DNA from: Sinomonas terrae
Lineage (GTDB): Bacteria; Actinomycetota; Actinomycetes; Actinomycetales; Micrococcaceae
Assembly: GCF_022539255.1 (NCBI RefSeq)
Contig: NZ_JAKZBV010000001.1
Span: 4,154,001 to 4,218,000 of the forward strand
Length of the DNA stretch: 64,000 bases
Reading direction: 5' to 3'
This document shows positions 8,200-17,376 of this stretch, piece by piece. The notes beneath the pieces were generated by a model that made no database searches, was not told where the DNA came from, and saw only the letters and a list, made by a program, of their open reading frames with translations. The stretch's first letter is position 1; each line of letters begins with the position of its first letter. Made by a program: the position numbers and the translations under genes.

Positions 8200-10491
8200 G
8201 TGGCGGTGAGCGGGAGCAGGCCCAGCGCGCGGGGCCGGCTGATCGGCGCCGGCACCCTTGTGGGCAGGACCATGGCATTCCTGGCGGTGAGCGTGGTGTG
8301 CGGGATCCTCGCCGCCGGGCTCCTGGGCCCAGCCGTGGCTACGGGCGCGGCGGCGGCCAACGGCTCCGTGCAGTTCTTCGACAGCCTGCCGAGCGATCTG
8401 AAGGTCACACCGCCAGCGCAGGTGACCCGGGTCCTGGCCTCGGATGGTTCGCTGATCGCGACCCTGTTCACCGAGAACCGCACCGATGTGCCTTTGAGCC
8501 AGATGTCGATGAACATGCGCAACGCGATCGTCGCGATCGAGGACTACCGCTTCTACCAGCACGGCGGCATCGACCCCATGGGAATCCTGCGCGCCCTCAC
8601 GGTTGATGCGGGCGGGGGCCGTCAGGGCGCCTCGACACTGACCCAGCAGTATGTGACGAACGTGCTCAACGAGGACCTCGTCGCCCAGGGCAAGGGCTCG
8701 GACGTGGTCCTCAACGGCGACAAGACGATCGGGGACAAGCTTCGGGAGATGAAGCTCGCGATCGGTCTGGAGCAGCAGGAGTCCAAGGACCAGATCCTCC
8801 AGGGCTACCTGAACATCGTCCCTTTCAGCGGCAATGCCTACGGGGTCCAGGCCGCGGCCCAGTACTTCTTCTCGGAGGACGCGAAGGACCTGAACCTGCC
8901 CCAAGCGGCCCTGCTCGCGGGCCTGGTGAACGGGCCGGGCTACTACGACCCGACCGCCTACCCCGACAGGGCGGTCGCCCGACGGAATCTCGTGCTGGAC
9001 GCGATGCTCGAGCACGGGTACATCGACAAGGCCCAGCACGACGCGGCCGTCAAGGCCCCTCTCGCGCTCAAGCTGAACCCGCCGAGGCAGGGCTGCCAGT
9101 ATGCGGCGCAAGCCCCGTACTTCTGCGACTTCGTCCTGCACCAGGTCGAGAACGACCCCGCGTACGGGGCCACCGCCAAGGACAGGGTCCAGCGGGTCAC
9201 GAGCGGAGGGCTGACGATCAAGACGACGCTCGATCCCCGTCTGCAGGGGCCGGCCCAGCAGCAGGTCGACGCCACGACCGGGCCGCACCCGGACAAGTGG
9301 GGAACCTCTCTCGTGACGGTCCAGCCCGGAACCGGGAAGATCCTAGCCATGGCGCAGAACTCCCGCGAGCTCGCCGGCCAGGGCACCGACTTCGTCACGA
9401 GCTACAACTTCAACGTCGACAGCGCCGACGCCAACGGCAACCCGCTCGGCGGGGTGGGGGGCATGCAGCCCGGCTCGACCCTCAAGCCCGTCACCCTGGC
9501 CGCCTGGCTGGACGAGGGCAAGCCCACCAACCAGGTCGTGGACGCGTCCCGGCGCGTGTACCCCCTGAACTATCCCTGGCGGGACACCTGCACCAAGGTC
9601 ACCGGCGCGTACGACGACGCCGAGGTCGGCCAGGGAGCGACCAATGACCTCCAGAACGACGAGCCCGGCTGGTACCGGCCGATGACCGTGAGGGAGGGGA
9701 TCGCCCAGTCGATCAACACCGCAACCTTCGCCTCCGCGGCCGGCCTGGACGACTTCTGCGACATCCAGCGCGCGGCAGATGCCCTCGGGCTGCACAAGGG
9801 CGACAAGGCCGGGGACAAACTCAACCTCTCCACCCTCGGAAACCTCCTCGGCGGCGAGAATGTCGCCCCGCTGACGATGGCCAACGCCTTCGCCACCTTC
9901 GACGCCGACGGGACGTACTGCACGCCGATCTCGATCACGGAGGTTGACGACGCCCACGGCAAGAAGATCGGCGGCCAGAACCAGAGCTGTCAGGCGAACG
10001 CCCTCAAGCCCGGGGTCGCGCAGGCGGCGACGAACGTCCTCCAGGATGTCGTGACCAAGGGCTCAGGCCTGCTCATTCCCGAGAAGCTCGGCGTCCCGGA
10101 CGCGATGAAGACCGGCACCAACCAGTACAACAACCAGACCTGGGTCGTCGGATACACCAAGGGCCTGGCCACGGCCTCGTTCTTCGGCGATCCCTTCAAC
10201 TCCACAGCCAGGCTCGGACGCAACCTGACAGTCAACGGACACTTCTATCCCGTCGTCGACGGCGCCTACATCGCTGGTCCGCAATGGGCCCAGTACATGC
10301 AGCATGCGTACGCGTACTACGACCACGGGAACTTCGATCCGCCGCCCCAGAACCTCATCACGGGCGCCCCCGCGCCCCAGCCCCCCGCACCCCCCTCGGG
10401 CGGCAGCACCGCACTCGGCCAGCCCCCGGCGGCCGCCCAGCCTCCCGCAGTCCAGGCCCCGGCGCCGAAGCACGGGGGCGGCAAGGGGTAG
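8200..10491 (+). CDS. class A penicillin-binding protein (transglycosylase/transpeptidase)
   Basis: Bifunctional peptidoglycan synthase of 763 aa, exported and anchored by an N-terminal membrane segment (about residues 20-50). The GT51 glycosyltransferase domain (about 85-265) shows the catalytic Glu in VAIEDYRFYQHGGID (E114), GASTLTQQYV and LNIVPFSGNAYGV. The transpeptidase domain (about 360-690) has SxxK at S426 (GSTLKP), SxN at S504 (SINTAT) and KTG at K637. The C-terminal tail is rich in Pro, Ala and Gly. The GTG at 8200 follows GGAAGG closely. A downstream GTG at 8206 is the alternative. It makes glycan strands and cross-links them on the outer face of the membrane. Confidence 0.93.
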   Translation: MAVSGSRPSARGRLIGAGTLVGRTMAFLAVSVVCGILAAGLLGPAVATGAAAANGSVQFFDSLPSDLKVTPPAQVTRVLASDGSLIATLFTENRTDVPLSQMSMNMRNAIVAIEDYRFYQHGGIDPMGILRALTVDAGGGRQGASTLTQQYVTNVLNEDLVAQGKGSDVVLNGDKTIGDKLREMKLAIGLEQQESKDQILQGYLNIVPFSGNAYGVQAAAQYFFSEDAKDLNLPQAALLAGLVNGPGYYDPTAYPDRAVARRNLVLDAMLEHGYIDKAQHDAAVKAPLALKLNPPRQGCQYAAQAPYFCDFVLHQVENDPAYGATAKDRVQRVTSGGLTIKTTLDPRLQGPAQQQVDATTGPHPDKWGTSLVTVQPGTGKILAMAQNSRELAGQGTDFVTSYNFNVDSADANGNPLGGVGGMQPGSTLKPVTLAAWLDEGKPTNQVVDASRRVYPLNYPWRDTCTKVTGAYDDAEVGQGATNDLQNDEPGWYRPMTVREGIAQSINTATFASAAGLDDFCDIQRAADALGLHKGDKAGDKLNLSTLGNLLGGENVAPLTMANAFATFDADGTYCTPISITEVDDAHGKKIGGQNQSCQANALKPGVAQAATNVLQDVVTKGSGLLIPEKLGVPDAMKTGTNQYNNQTWVVGYTKGLATASFFGDPFNSTARLGRNLTVNGHFYPVVDGAYIAGPQWAQYMQHAYAYYDHGNFDPPPQNLITGAPAPQPPAPPSGGSTALGQPPAAAQPPAVQAPAPKHGGGKG

Positions 10492-10597
10492 GCCGCCCGG
10501 GCCCCGACAAGGGGCCCGAAAGGCCACCCCCAGGCGGAGGACGGCAGCAGGCACACGAGAGAACGGACCCAGCCAGGCCGCAATGGGAGGAGAGAGC

Positions 10598-10813
10598 ATG
10601 CCAGCGGATCGGCCAGCCCGCCCGGGCCCCCAGGGACGCTGGGGAACCCGAACCCTGCTCATGGGGATGCTCGTCGCAGCGCTCCTCGGCGCGGTGACAG
10701 CCCTCATCGGCTGCTCCCTTCTCGCACCGCCCCCCGTGCCGCCGCCCGAGCGGGTGCATTCCCGGCCCGTCCCCCGGCACGCTGGGACGATGCGAATCCT
10801 CGGCCACCGGTAA
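10598..10813 (+). CDS. small membrane protein or lipoprotein, unknown function
   Basis: A 71-aa protein starting MPADRPARPGPQGR behind GGGAGGAGAGAGC. One hydrophobic segment (LLMGMLVAALLGAVTALIGC, about residues 20-40) ends with a Cys that could be a lipobox. A Pro-rich tail follows (APPPVPPPERVHSRP). It lies 106 bp after the penicillin-binding protein gene on the same strand and may be cotranscribed. No family is recognised. Confidence 0.5.
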   Translation: MPADRPARPGPQGRWGTRTLLMGMLVAALLGAVTALIGCSLLAPPPVPPPERVHSRPVPRHAGTMRILGHR

Positions 10814-11065
10814 GGAGCTACCGCTCCCGTCCGAGGCCCAGGGCGAAAGGGTCCGCACCGCGTAGGGGAGAAGGGGGCCGGGAGGGACGGCGTCCTTGCC
10901 GGCCTGGCTCCCGGCCAGCCGTGGGGAGCATTGCCCGGCATAACCCCGCCTGCCGGCCCGCTGCGACGCGAGGAGCAGGCCTGGAAGGGGAATGCTCCGG
11001 CCCGTGCGCCCCGATGCCGGACGACGATGGGATGAGCGCCGGCGCAGGTTGGCAAGCGGCAGTCC

Positions 11066-11500
11066 CTATGCCCCGGCTCGTCCGGTCGCGGTGCCGTTCG
11101 GCGCCCCCTCCGGTGCCCGTTCCTTGGCGGCGGCGTCCCTGATCGCTGCGGGCAGGTTGTGGTTGGCGATCTCCCGGAGCACGAACACGCATCCCGGCGG
11201 CACCGCTGGGGGTGCGGGGCGCTGGTGCGGGTAGCTGATCAGGGCCACGCAGCCGAGCGTGGGGAGGACGTCCCGCGCGCGCCGGAGCACACGGAACGGA
11301 TTCCGGTCCGGGGTCCTGGAGTCCAGGACGAGCACGCGGGGGCGCAGTTCGGCGATCAGTGCCAGTGCTTCGGCGGCCGAGGCGCTCTCGCCCACGACCT
11401 CCATGCCCTCCCCGCCGAGAAGGTCCCTGAGCGCCCTCCTGAGTGGCCCGTGCTCGCTGAGCACGAACACCAGCAGCCCCTCCCGGCTCTCTTCGTCCAT
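11066..11500 (-). CDS. stand-alone response-regulator receiver domain protein
   Basis: A 144-aa protein, starting MDEESREGLLVFVLSEHGPL behind AAGGAAGGGA. It has the receiver fold pattern: an acidic start, a likely phospho-acceptor in RVLVLDSRTPD (Asp near residue 57), CVALISYPHQ, and FVLREIANHNL in place of the usual Lys loop. There is no DNA-binding or enzymatic output domain; the C-terminus is a short Ala/Gly-rich tail. It may act as a phosphate sink or a protein-protein switch. No histidine kinase is adjacent. The call is from pattern alone. Confidence 0.6.
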   Translation of the reverse strand: MDEESREGLLVFVLSEHGPLRRALRDLLGGEGMEVVGESASAAEALALIAELRPRVLVLDSRTPDRNPFRVLRRARDVLPTLGCVALISYPHQRPAPPAVPPGCVFVLREIANHNLPAAIRDAAAKERAPEGAPNGTATGRAGA

Positions 11501-11716
11501 GGAGAGTCCCTTCCTTGACGGGTTCCGGGGCGGGGCTGGATCCGGGCCCGCGCACGGGCACCCAGCGCACGAAGGCCTGCCTCCGCAAGCCCGTCCGCCA
11601 CAGCCGCCCGCCCGGCGCCCCCCTGCCGCCCCACGGTGTACGGCACAGGCGCTCAGGGGCCCCCGGCTGCGGGGCACTCGCACCGGGACCGGCTTGAGCG
11701 GGCCGTCGCCGCCGGT

Positions 11717-12052
11717 TCAGGACCGAGTGCGTGCGCCGCCTGGGGCACGGCCGTTCCTCGTCCTCGTCTCGACGGCGGCAAAGCGGCGGGCCTCCTCGGC
11801 CCGGTACTCTTCGTCGGTGACCGTGCGCACCCAGCGTGCGGGGATCCAGGCCTTGCGGTAGGCGTAGGAGTCGTCATGCCAGGAGACACGGATGCGGTCG
11901 GCGCTCCAGAGCCTGGTCAGGGCGTAGAAGGAGACGGGGCCGAGGCTGACCCGGACCTTCAGCTCCGACCCGACCGGCAGCCGCGAGAGCGGGCCCGTCC
12001 CGGGACCGGGGTCCTCGTAGCGGTGGGTCCTTCCGTCCTGCGTCCATTCCAT
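11717..12052 (-). CDS. hypothetical protein, 111 aa
   Basis: It starts MEWTQDGRTHRYEDPG at an ATG preceded by GGGAGAGGG about 10 nt upstream. It is a soluble protein with a probable beta-rich middle (SELKVRVSLGPVSFYALTRLW, SWHDDSY) and a Glu/Arg-rich C-terminal helix (DEEYRAEEARRFAAVETRTR). No signal or membrane segment is present. It lies between the receiver gene and the 142-aa ORF, all on the minus strand, and may form a loose operon with them. No family is recognised. Confidence 0.45.
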   Translation of the reverse strand: MEWTQDGRTHRYEDPGPGTGPLSRLPVGSELKVRVSLGPVSFYALTRLWSADRIRVSWHDDSYAYRKAWIPARWVRTVTDEEYRAEEARRFAAVETRTRNGRAPGGARTRS

Positions 12053-12125
12053 GTCCTGATGCCCTCTCCCCCGGCCCTCACAGCGGGAGGACCGCCCACT
12101 CGCGGTCCCGCTCCGTGCCTCGGCG

Positions 12126-12554
12126 TCATTCTGCTGGGACCCTGCCGGTCCCGCCTTGGTCTGGATGCGGCCGGCTCCGGGCCCGGCGGTAGTGCCTGGC
12201 CGCGATCCGTGCCAGCTCCAGGAGCTGGCGCTCCTGGTAGGTGAACTGGCCCAGGGCGGGCCCGAGCAGGCCCAGGGCAGCGGTGAGCGCGCTGGCCTGG
12301 GCCTGCTCGTCGGCGCCCTCGGCCTGCGAGGCCAGCCGCCGTGCAGCCGGGGTCGCGGCAGGGCTGGCAGCCAGGAGGGCCATGGCGTCGCGGAGGATCG
12401 CGTACTCGGGATACCGCCGAGCCTGCTCCTCCCGGCCGCCGTCGATCACCGGGACGGCCGCGGGCCCCGGACGCGAAGGCCCGCTGCCCCCCGCTTCGGC
12501 GGCAGGCGGGGGCCCTGCGGCCCGAGCGGGGCGGAACAGCCCGAACGCACCCAT
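12126..12554 (-). CDS. hypothetical Ala-rich protein, 142 aa
   Basis: It starts MGAFGLFRPARAAGPPPAAE behind GGGAGGGGAGC. A Pro/Gly-rich N-terminus is followed by an alpha-helical Ala-rich region (YAILRDAMALLAAS...ASQAEGADEQAQASALTAALG) and a YQERQLLELARIAARHYRR segment. No known family is recognised. It is divergent from the MarR regulator gene at 12778. The 220-bp gap between them holds a CTAG-rich motif, so it may be a target of that regulator. Confidence 0.45.
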   Translation of the reverse strand: MGAFGLFRPARAAGPPPAAEAGGSGPSRPGPAAVPVIDGGREEQARRYPEYAILRDAMALLAASPAATPAARRLASQAEGADEQAQASALTAALGLLGPALGQFTYQERQLLELARIAARHYRRARSRPHPDQGGTGRVPAE

Positions 12555-12636
12555 GCTCCCCTCCCATCCTCTCTGCCTCGACGAACGTCCCGGGGGCCGC
12601 CGGGCCCCACCAATCAAAAGTAACAACAGGATCAAG

Positions 12637-12656
12637 TTGCTAGAAGCTAGAGCTAG
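12637..12656. promoter_or_regulatory. CTAG-repeat motif, candidate MarR operator
   Basis: TTGCTAGAAGCTAGAGCTAG carries three CTAG tetramers spaced 7 and 6 bp apart, in a genome where CTAG should be rare. It lies in the divergent gap between the ORF at 12126-12554 and marR at 12778. A TAGTGT hexamer with an upstream TG (12736-12741) could be the extended -10 of marR. That this is the operator is an inference. Confidence 0.4.
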
Positions 12657-12777
12657 TCTACCCGACCTCCAGTCCCCCTCGCGGCCGACACCCCTGCCGC
12701 CCTGGAGCCAGGCTCCCGGCCCCCTCTCTGCCTGCTAGTGTCGGCGGGGCAGGAAAGGCAGTTCCGAGAAGGGCAGG

Positions 12778-13260
12778 ATGGCAGCAGCAGGGATGGCTTG
12801 GGACATGTCGGAGGGTGCGGGCCGGACGGAGAACCCGGCAGCAGCCGCGCTCAGGGACCTCGTGGTCGCGGGGGAGGGCCTGCGCCGCAGGCATGCGAAG
12901 CAGCTCGGCCTCGGCACGGCCGACCTCATCGTCCTGGGGCACGTGTTCACCCACGGGCCGGCCGCACCCCACGAGCTGGGCGCACTGGTGGGGATGAGGT
13001 CCGGGGCGATGACCTCCCTCCTGGACCGGGTCGAGAGGGCCGGGCTGGTGGCCCGGGCCAGCAACCCGCAGGACCGCAGAGGCCTGCTCATCACGGCCAC
13101 CCCTGCCGGCCGCAAGGCCATGGAACCGATCTACCGGCTCTTCGACCAGGCGATCGACAACGCCCTCGCCTCGACCCCCGAAATCGACCGGGACAGGCTC
13201 GCCGCGACACTCCAGTCCCTGACCGAAGGCCTCCTGCAGCCTCTCCCCCACGACACCTAG
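12778..13260 (+). CDS. MarR-family transcriptional regulator
   Basis: A 160-aa winged-helix regulator. The core reads LGLGTADLIVLGHVFTHGPA, APHELGALVGMRSGAMTSLLDRVE, GLVARASNPQDRRG and LLITATPAG. This is the usual MarR DNA-binding domain with the wing (DRR), flanked by dimerisation helices. The start at 12778 follows GAAGGGCAGG. The divergent neighbour at 12126-12554 is unknown, so the ligand and targets cannot be inferred. Members usually repress a divergent gene and themselves. Confidence 0.88.
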   Translation: MAAAGMAWDMSEGAGRTENPAAAALRDLVVAGEGLRRRHAKQLGLGTADLIVLGHVFTHGPAAPHELGALVGMRSGAMTSLLDRVERAGLVARASNPQDRRGLLITATPAGRKAMEPIYRLFDQAIDNALASTPEIDRDRLAATLQSLTEGLLQPLPHDT

Positions 13261-13589
13261 AGCGGGAACCACCCTGCCGTTCCCGGCCGAAGCAACCTTG
13301 AGGTGGCCCCGTTACATCGTGACGGGCCCACCGGCGAGGCCTCTGCGTTCCGAGGGGAGCGCTGGACTGTGACCCGACCTAACGGCGGGTCCCCCCGCCC
13401 CGAGCCCCAGGACTCCCTCGGCGCACTTGATCGGGTATGGGCTTCCTGCGCGCTCGGGGCACCAGGGCTTCTCGCCTTCGTCATGGATCAGGTTGGAGCC
13501 GACCCGCCGCGCAATACACGAGCCTCCAAAGCAGCATCTGCTACACCGGTTTCATCGGTTTCCTCTGACTGGATGGGAAGGCTGCGAGA

Positions 13590-14543
13590 ATGCACCAGGT
13601 CATGCCCCGGACCCCCGGGCGCCCTGCCCCGCGGCCCTCGCGCCGATTCGTCCTGGCAGCCGCCGGCTCAGTCGCCTTGGGTGCGGTGGCGGCCGGGTGC
13701 GGGCCCAGGGATTCAGGCCTCTCCGCACCCGCCTCGACAGCAGAAGCGAGCACCATCCCGAGGGACGGGGCCCTTTCGGCCCCGGAGCCGTCCGCGGCTC
13801 CGGGCGCGGCGGTCCCGGCCTCCAGGTCCGAGATCGAGCGCCGGTTCGCTGGCCGTCCGCCCGGCCGATGGGGGCTCGACCTTCCGGGGATCACCACCCA
13901 TACGGGCACTCATGCCGTCGCGCTGACCTTCGACGCCTGCGGAGGGCCCGGCGGGTCAGGCTACGACAGCCGGCTCATCGACCTGCTCCGCCGCCTCCGT
14001 GTGCCGGCAACGCTGTTCCTGAACGCACGCTGGACCAGCGCCAACCCGTCTCTGAGCCGGGAGCTCGCCTCCGACCCGCTGTTCGAGATCGGAAACCACG
14101 GCCTGGCCCACCTCCCGCTCTCCACGACCGGCCGGAGCGCCTACGGCATCGCCGGGACCCGCTCGGTGGACGCGGTGATCGACGAGGTCTCAGGCGGTGC
14201 CAGCGCGATCATCGCCCTGACGGGGAAGCGGCCGCCGTGGTTCCGCCCCGGGACGGCGTTCTACGACGAGACCGCCGTCCAGGTGGTCGCTGCGATGGCC
14301 CTGTGCCCACTGAGCTTCTCGGTCAACTCCGACGGCGGCGCGACCTTCCCGCCCCGCACCGTCGCTGCGCAGCTGGGCACGGTACGGCCCGGGGACATCG
14401 TGATCGGCCACCTGAACCAGCCCCGCTCCGGGACCTCCGCCGGCTACGCGGCCGCCCTGCCGGCGCTGATCGACCAGGGCCTGGACTTCACGACCCTGTC
14501 CCAGGCCAGAGCCCCCATACCGCACCGCCCCGGATTCGACTGA
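13590..14543 (+). CDS. polysaccharide deacetylase (NodB-type) lipoprotein
   Basis: A 317-aa exported hydrolase. The N-terminus has twin arginines (PSRRFVLAAAGSVALG) and a lipobox-like AAGC, so it is probably a lipoprotein. The carbohydrate esterase 4 domain (about residues 105-300) shows ALTFDAC (metal/catalytic Asp), EIGNHGLAH (His motif), WFRPG and VIGHLNQP. It probably removes acetyl groups from peptidoglycan or another surface polysaccharide. The ATG at 13590 follows GGGAAGG. The ATG at 13602 is an alternative. It is monocistronic here. Confidence 0.85.
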   Translation: MHQVMPRTPGRPAPRPSRRFVLAAAGSVALGAVAAGCGPRDSGLSAPASTAEASTIPRDGALSAPEPSAAPGAAVPASRSEIERRFAGRPPGRWGLDLPGITTHTGTHAVALTFDACGGPGGSGYDSRLIDLLRRLRVPATLFLNARWTSANPSLSRELASDPLFEIGNHGLAHLPLSTTGRSAYGIAGTRSVDAVIDEVSGGASAIIALTGKRPPWFRPGTAFYDETAVQVVAAMALCPLSFSVNSDGGATFPPRTVAAQLGTVRPGDIVIGHLNQPRSGTSAGYAAALPALIDQGLDFTTLSQARAPIPHRPGFD

Positions 14544-15176
14544 TCCCAAGAACACTGCGTTCGGGCCACTTCACGGCCGCCTATGCCGCGACGGGACCCC
14601 CCGGCAGAATGCGCCCTCCGACGCACCAGGTAACTGATCGGCATCCTGGTCTGGTGAGACTGATGGAATGCTGGGCCAGCGGATCCGCGACCACGCCGAG
14701 CGGCTGAGCTGCGCCTGCGAGGGAGGAGGGCGTCCGCCTGTGAACGATAGGCGAATTGACAGCCAGTCCGGCGGTGCCTCCAACGACGCCCTCCAGCTGG
14801 CCCGGGAACCCGGGGAAGGCTGCGGGCGCCGCGTCGCGAACCTGCTCCGCCGCCCGGCGAAGGGACGGCTCGGCTGCCGGCAGTTCCCTCGCGCATGCAG
14901 CGCGTCCTGCCGGAATGCCCACATGCGGATTTCCTGTCGCGACTCTCACCTGCCGGCGCGAATGCCGAAAGACTGGGCAGAAACAGGGGCAATCGGGACA
15001 AAGCCGAGCAACGGCAAGCGTTGCAGGTCGATGCTGGCAATCCGACGTCGGCCCAACCGCGAGCGGGCTCGACGGCGGAGCGATCGGGGTCCCGCGTCGA
15101 GGAGCACCGGGGAGGCCAGGCTGCTGCCGAATGGGCCGCGGGCGTTCCCCGGGCAGTCGCCGGCCGGTGGCGGGCG
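14544..15176. other. gene-free stretch
   Basis: About 630 bp between the deacetylase and the NTF2-like gene. Open frames exist on both strands, but none has a ribosome binding site or protein-like composition. I see no repeat or RNA gene in it. Confidence 0.4.
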
Positions 15177-15563
15177 TCAGCCCCAGAACTCCTCCTGGGC
15201 GTGCATGTCGTACGGGTATGTGTGCACGGTGCGGATGAGGCCGCCCTCGACCTTGAACACGTGGCAGACCGTGTAGTCGATGGAATGGCCGTCCCGCTGC
15301 GCCTGGCTGCGTTGGAGGACGAAGCTGTGCTCGGCCCCGTCTGCGACATCCATCACCGTGGACCGGAAGGTCCCGCCCGAGAGGCGCGGGAACTTCGGCA
15401 GGAACTCGCCCACGACGGCATCCCGCCCCCGGTACTCGCCTGCGAGGCGGCTCTTCCCCGGGAACGACCACACCCCGTCCGGGTCGAAGAACTCCCCGGC
15501 CTCCTCGACCTTGCCCTCGTTGAACAGGTCGTAGGCCTTCTGGATCAGATCCTTGTTCTGCAT
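15177..15563 (-). CDS. SnoaL/NTF2-like protein
   Basis: A 128-aa protein, MQNKDLIQKAYDLFNEGKVE, with the cone-shaped NTF2-like pattern. Helices come first, then FFDPDGVWSFPGKSRLAGEYRG, RDAVVGEFLPKF, and strand-rich VMDVADGAEHSFVLQRSQ and YTVCHVFKVEGGLIRTVHTYPYD. The start at 15563 is preferred over an ATG 6 nt upstream, because AAGGG is 7-8 nt away from it. Members are isomerases, hydrolases or non-catalytic binding domains. The substrate is unknown. Confidence 0.75.
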   Translation of the reverse strand: MQNKDLIQKAYDLFNEGKVEEAGEFFDPDGVWSFPGKSRLAGEYRGRDAVVGEFLPKFPRLSGGTFRSTVMDVADGAEHSFVLQRSQAQRDGHSIDYTVCHVFKVEGGLIRTVHTYPYDMHAQEEFWG

Positions 15564-15886
15564 TTCCATGCCCTTCGTTTCGTGGATAGTGGATACAGCA
15601 CAGCACGCGATCGGGCACTCGACCACGCGCGGCTTGCTCGTAACCGCCCCCACCACGGCACGGGGCTGTTCAGAATGCCCCCCAGCCGGTGCCTGCTCCG
15701 GCCGACCGCCCGAGGCGGTCACTGTACAGCTCCACGGCGATCCGCACGAGAGCGATTTGTCGGCTCCAATCCGAACTCGCGGGCCTCGGCCTCCCAGACC
15801 CCTCCCGGATCACTGGGATTCCCTTGGTTCCCGCCCCTTGCCCCTGGCCTGACCCCCGACGTCGACAGCACCGGCGCTCACGACGG
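15564..15886. other. gene-poor stretch that may hold the 5' part of an interrupted ORF
   Basis: Around 15700-15886 a plus-strand frame ends GFPWFPPLAPGLTPDVDS...TGAHDG at the left target duplication of the IS256-type element. If the element and one target copy are removed, the frame continues across 17245 as QDENAMEDAGVDALEELN and stops at 17366. The frame has no clear start codon, so a real gene is uncertain. Confidence 0.3.
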
Positions 15887-17236
15887 GGGACTGTCCGAAT
15901 AACGGTGGGTTCGGTTTGGCCCATGGTTAGTTGATTCGACCTTCGAAGGCGATCGCGAAGGCGTTCAGTGCCGGCTTCCAGCGTGTGGCCCAGCGTGCCC
16001 TGCCTCGTCCGGTCGGGTCAAGGGACCGGGTGACGAGGTAGAGGCACTTCAGCGCTGCTGCGTCATTGGGGAAGTGGCCTCTGGCCCTGACCGCGCGGCG
16101 GTAGCGGGCGTTGAGGGACTCGATCGCGTTGGTCGAGCAGACCACGCGGCGGATCTCCACGTCCCAGTCCAGGAACGGGGCGAACTCGGTCCACGCGCTG
16201 CGCCAGAGCCGGGCGATGGCAGGGTATTCGGTGCCCCACTTGGACTCGAACTCCCCGAAGCGCTCCCGGGCCGCGGCCTCGGTCGGGGCGGTGTAGACGG
16301 GCTTGAGGTCCTTGGCGAGCTCGTCCCAGCGCTGGCGCGACGCGTAGCGGAAGGTGTTGCGGATCAGGTGGATGATGCAGGTCTGGACGGTGGCCCGCTC
16401 CCAGACGGCGGTGATCGCGTCCGGGAGGCCCTTGAGCCCGTCGCAGACGGCGATGCACACGTCCTCCACGCCGCGGTTCTTGATCTCGGTCAGGACCCCG
16501 AGCCAGAACTTCGCGCCCTCCCCGCCGTCCCCGGCCCAGATCCCGAGGATGTCGCGTTCGCCGTTTACCGTCACGCCGAGGACGACGTAGAACGGCTTGT
16601 TGCGCACCTGCCCGTCGCGGACCTTGACGTGGATCGCGTCGATGAACACCACCGGGTAGACGCGGTCCAGCGGCCGGTTGGACCACTCGGCCATCTCCCC
16701 GGCGACCTTCTCGGTGATCCGGCTGATGGTGTCCTTGGAGACTGCGGCGCCGTAGACCTCCTCGAAGTGCGCGGCGATCTCGCCCGTTGTCAGGCCGCGG
16801 GCGCTCAGGGACAGGACGATCTCGTCGATCCCGTCCAGGCGGCGTTTGCGCTTCTTGACGATCTGCGGCTCGAACGTTCCCTCCCGGTCCCGCGGGACCT
16901 CGATCTGGACCGGCCCGACCTCGGTGAGCACGGTCTTCGAGCGGGTCCCGTTGCGCACGTTCGTGCCCTCCGCGGCGCCGTGCCTCTCGTGGCCGAGGTG
17001 CTCGGTGATCTCGGCTTCGAGCGCGGTCTCCAGCACGCTCTTGGTCAGCCCGGCCAGCAGCCCGCCCGGGCCCACCAGGCTCACGCCCTGCTCGCGCGCC
17101 TGCTCCAGCAGCGACTCCGCGAGCTCCTTCTGATCGATGATCTCTCCCGTCACGGGATCGATCATGTCGGCGGTCTCGGTCATTGCCCTTCCTTTCGGTC
17201 AGGCCACGCCGTTCACACCGTTTTTCTTACAGTCCC
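15887..17236 (-). mobile_element. IS256-family element, second type (intact)
   Basis: 1350 bp flanked by a perfect 8-bp target duplication CACGACGG (15879-15886 and 17237-17244). Its ends are GGGACTGTCCGAATAACGGT on the left and, inverted, GGGACTGTAAGAAAAACGGT on the right. It carries one full-length transposase gene. It is clearly different from the two GGAGGTGTCAGATC-ended copies. The clean target duplication indicates a recent insertion. Confidence 0.93.
15927..17183 (-). CDS. IS256-family transposase (second type)
   Basis: A 418-aa mutator-type transposase, full length. The DDE core shows PVVFIDAIHVKVRDG (first Asp), VCIAVCDGLKGLP (second Asp) and CSTNAIESLNARYRR (Glu). The family signature around QTCIIHLIRNTFRY is also present. 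The N-terminal zinc-free helical region begins MTETADMIDPVTGEI. The frame is unbroken and both element ends are present, so it is probably active. Confidence 0.93.
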   Translation of the reverse strand: MTETADMIDPVTGEIIDQKELAESLLEQAREQGVSLVGPGGLLAGLTKSVLETALEAEITEHLGHERHGAAEGTNVRNGTRSKTVLTEVGPVQIEVPRDREGTFEPQIVKKRKRRLDGIDEIVLSLSARGLTTGEIAAHFEEVYGAAVSKDTISRITEKVAGEMAEWSNRPLDRVYPVVFIDAIHVKVRDGQVRNKPFYVVLGVTVNGERDILGIWAGDGGEGAKFWLGVLTEIKNRGVEDVCIAVCDGLKGLPDAITAVWERATVQTCIIHLIRNTFRYASRQRWDELAKDLKPVYTAPTEAAARERFGEFESKWGTEYPAIARLWRSAWTEFAPFLDWDVEIRRVVCSTNAIESLNARYRRAVRARGHFPNDAAALKCLYLVTRSLDPTGRGRARWATRWKPALNAFAIAFEGRIN

Positions 17237-17376
17237 CACGACGGTCAGGACGAGAATGCCATGGAGGATGCTGGTGTTGACGCTCTTGAGGAACTGAACG
17301 TTTGTGCTCTTCGAGATCTGGTCAGTTCGAGTGGTTGGGCCGCATACCCCTGGTTCCGGATGCCGTGAGCGGTCGG

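Noticed and set aside
7747..9288. 513-codon minus-strand frame across the penicillin-binding protein gene
   Set aside because: It is antisense to a gene with complete catalytic motifs and is rich in Arg, Gly and Asp, as expected for a shadow.
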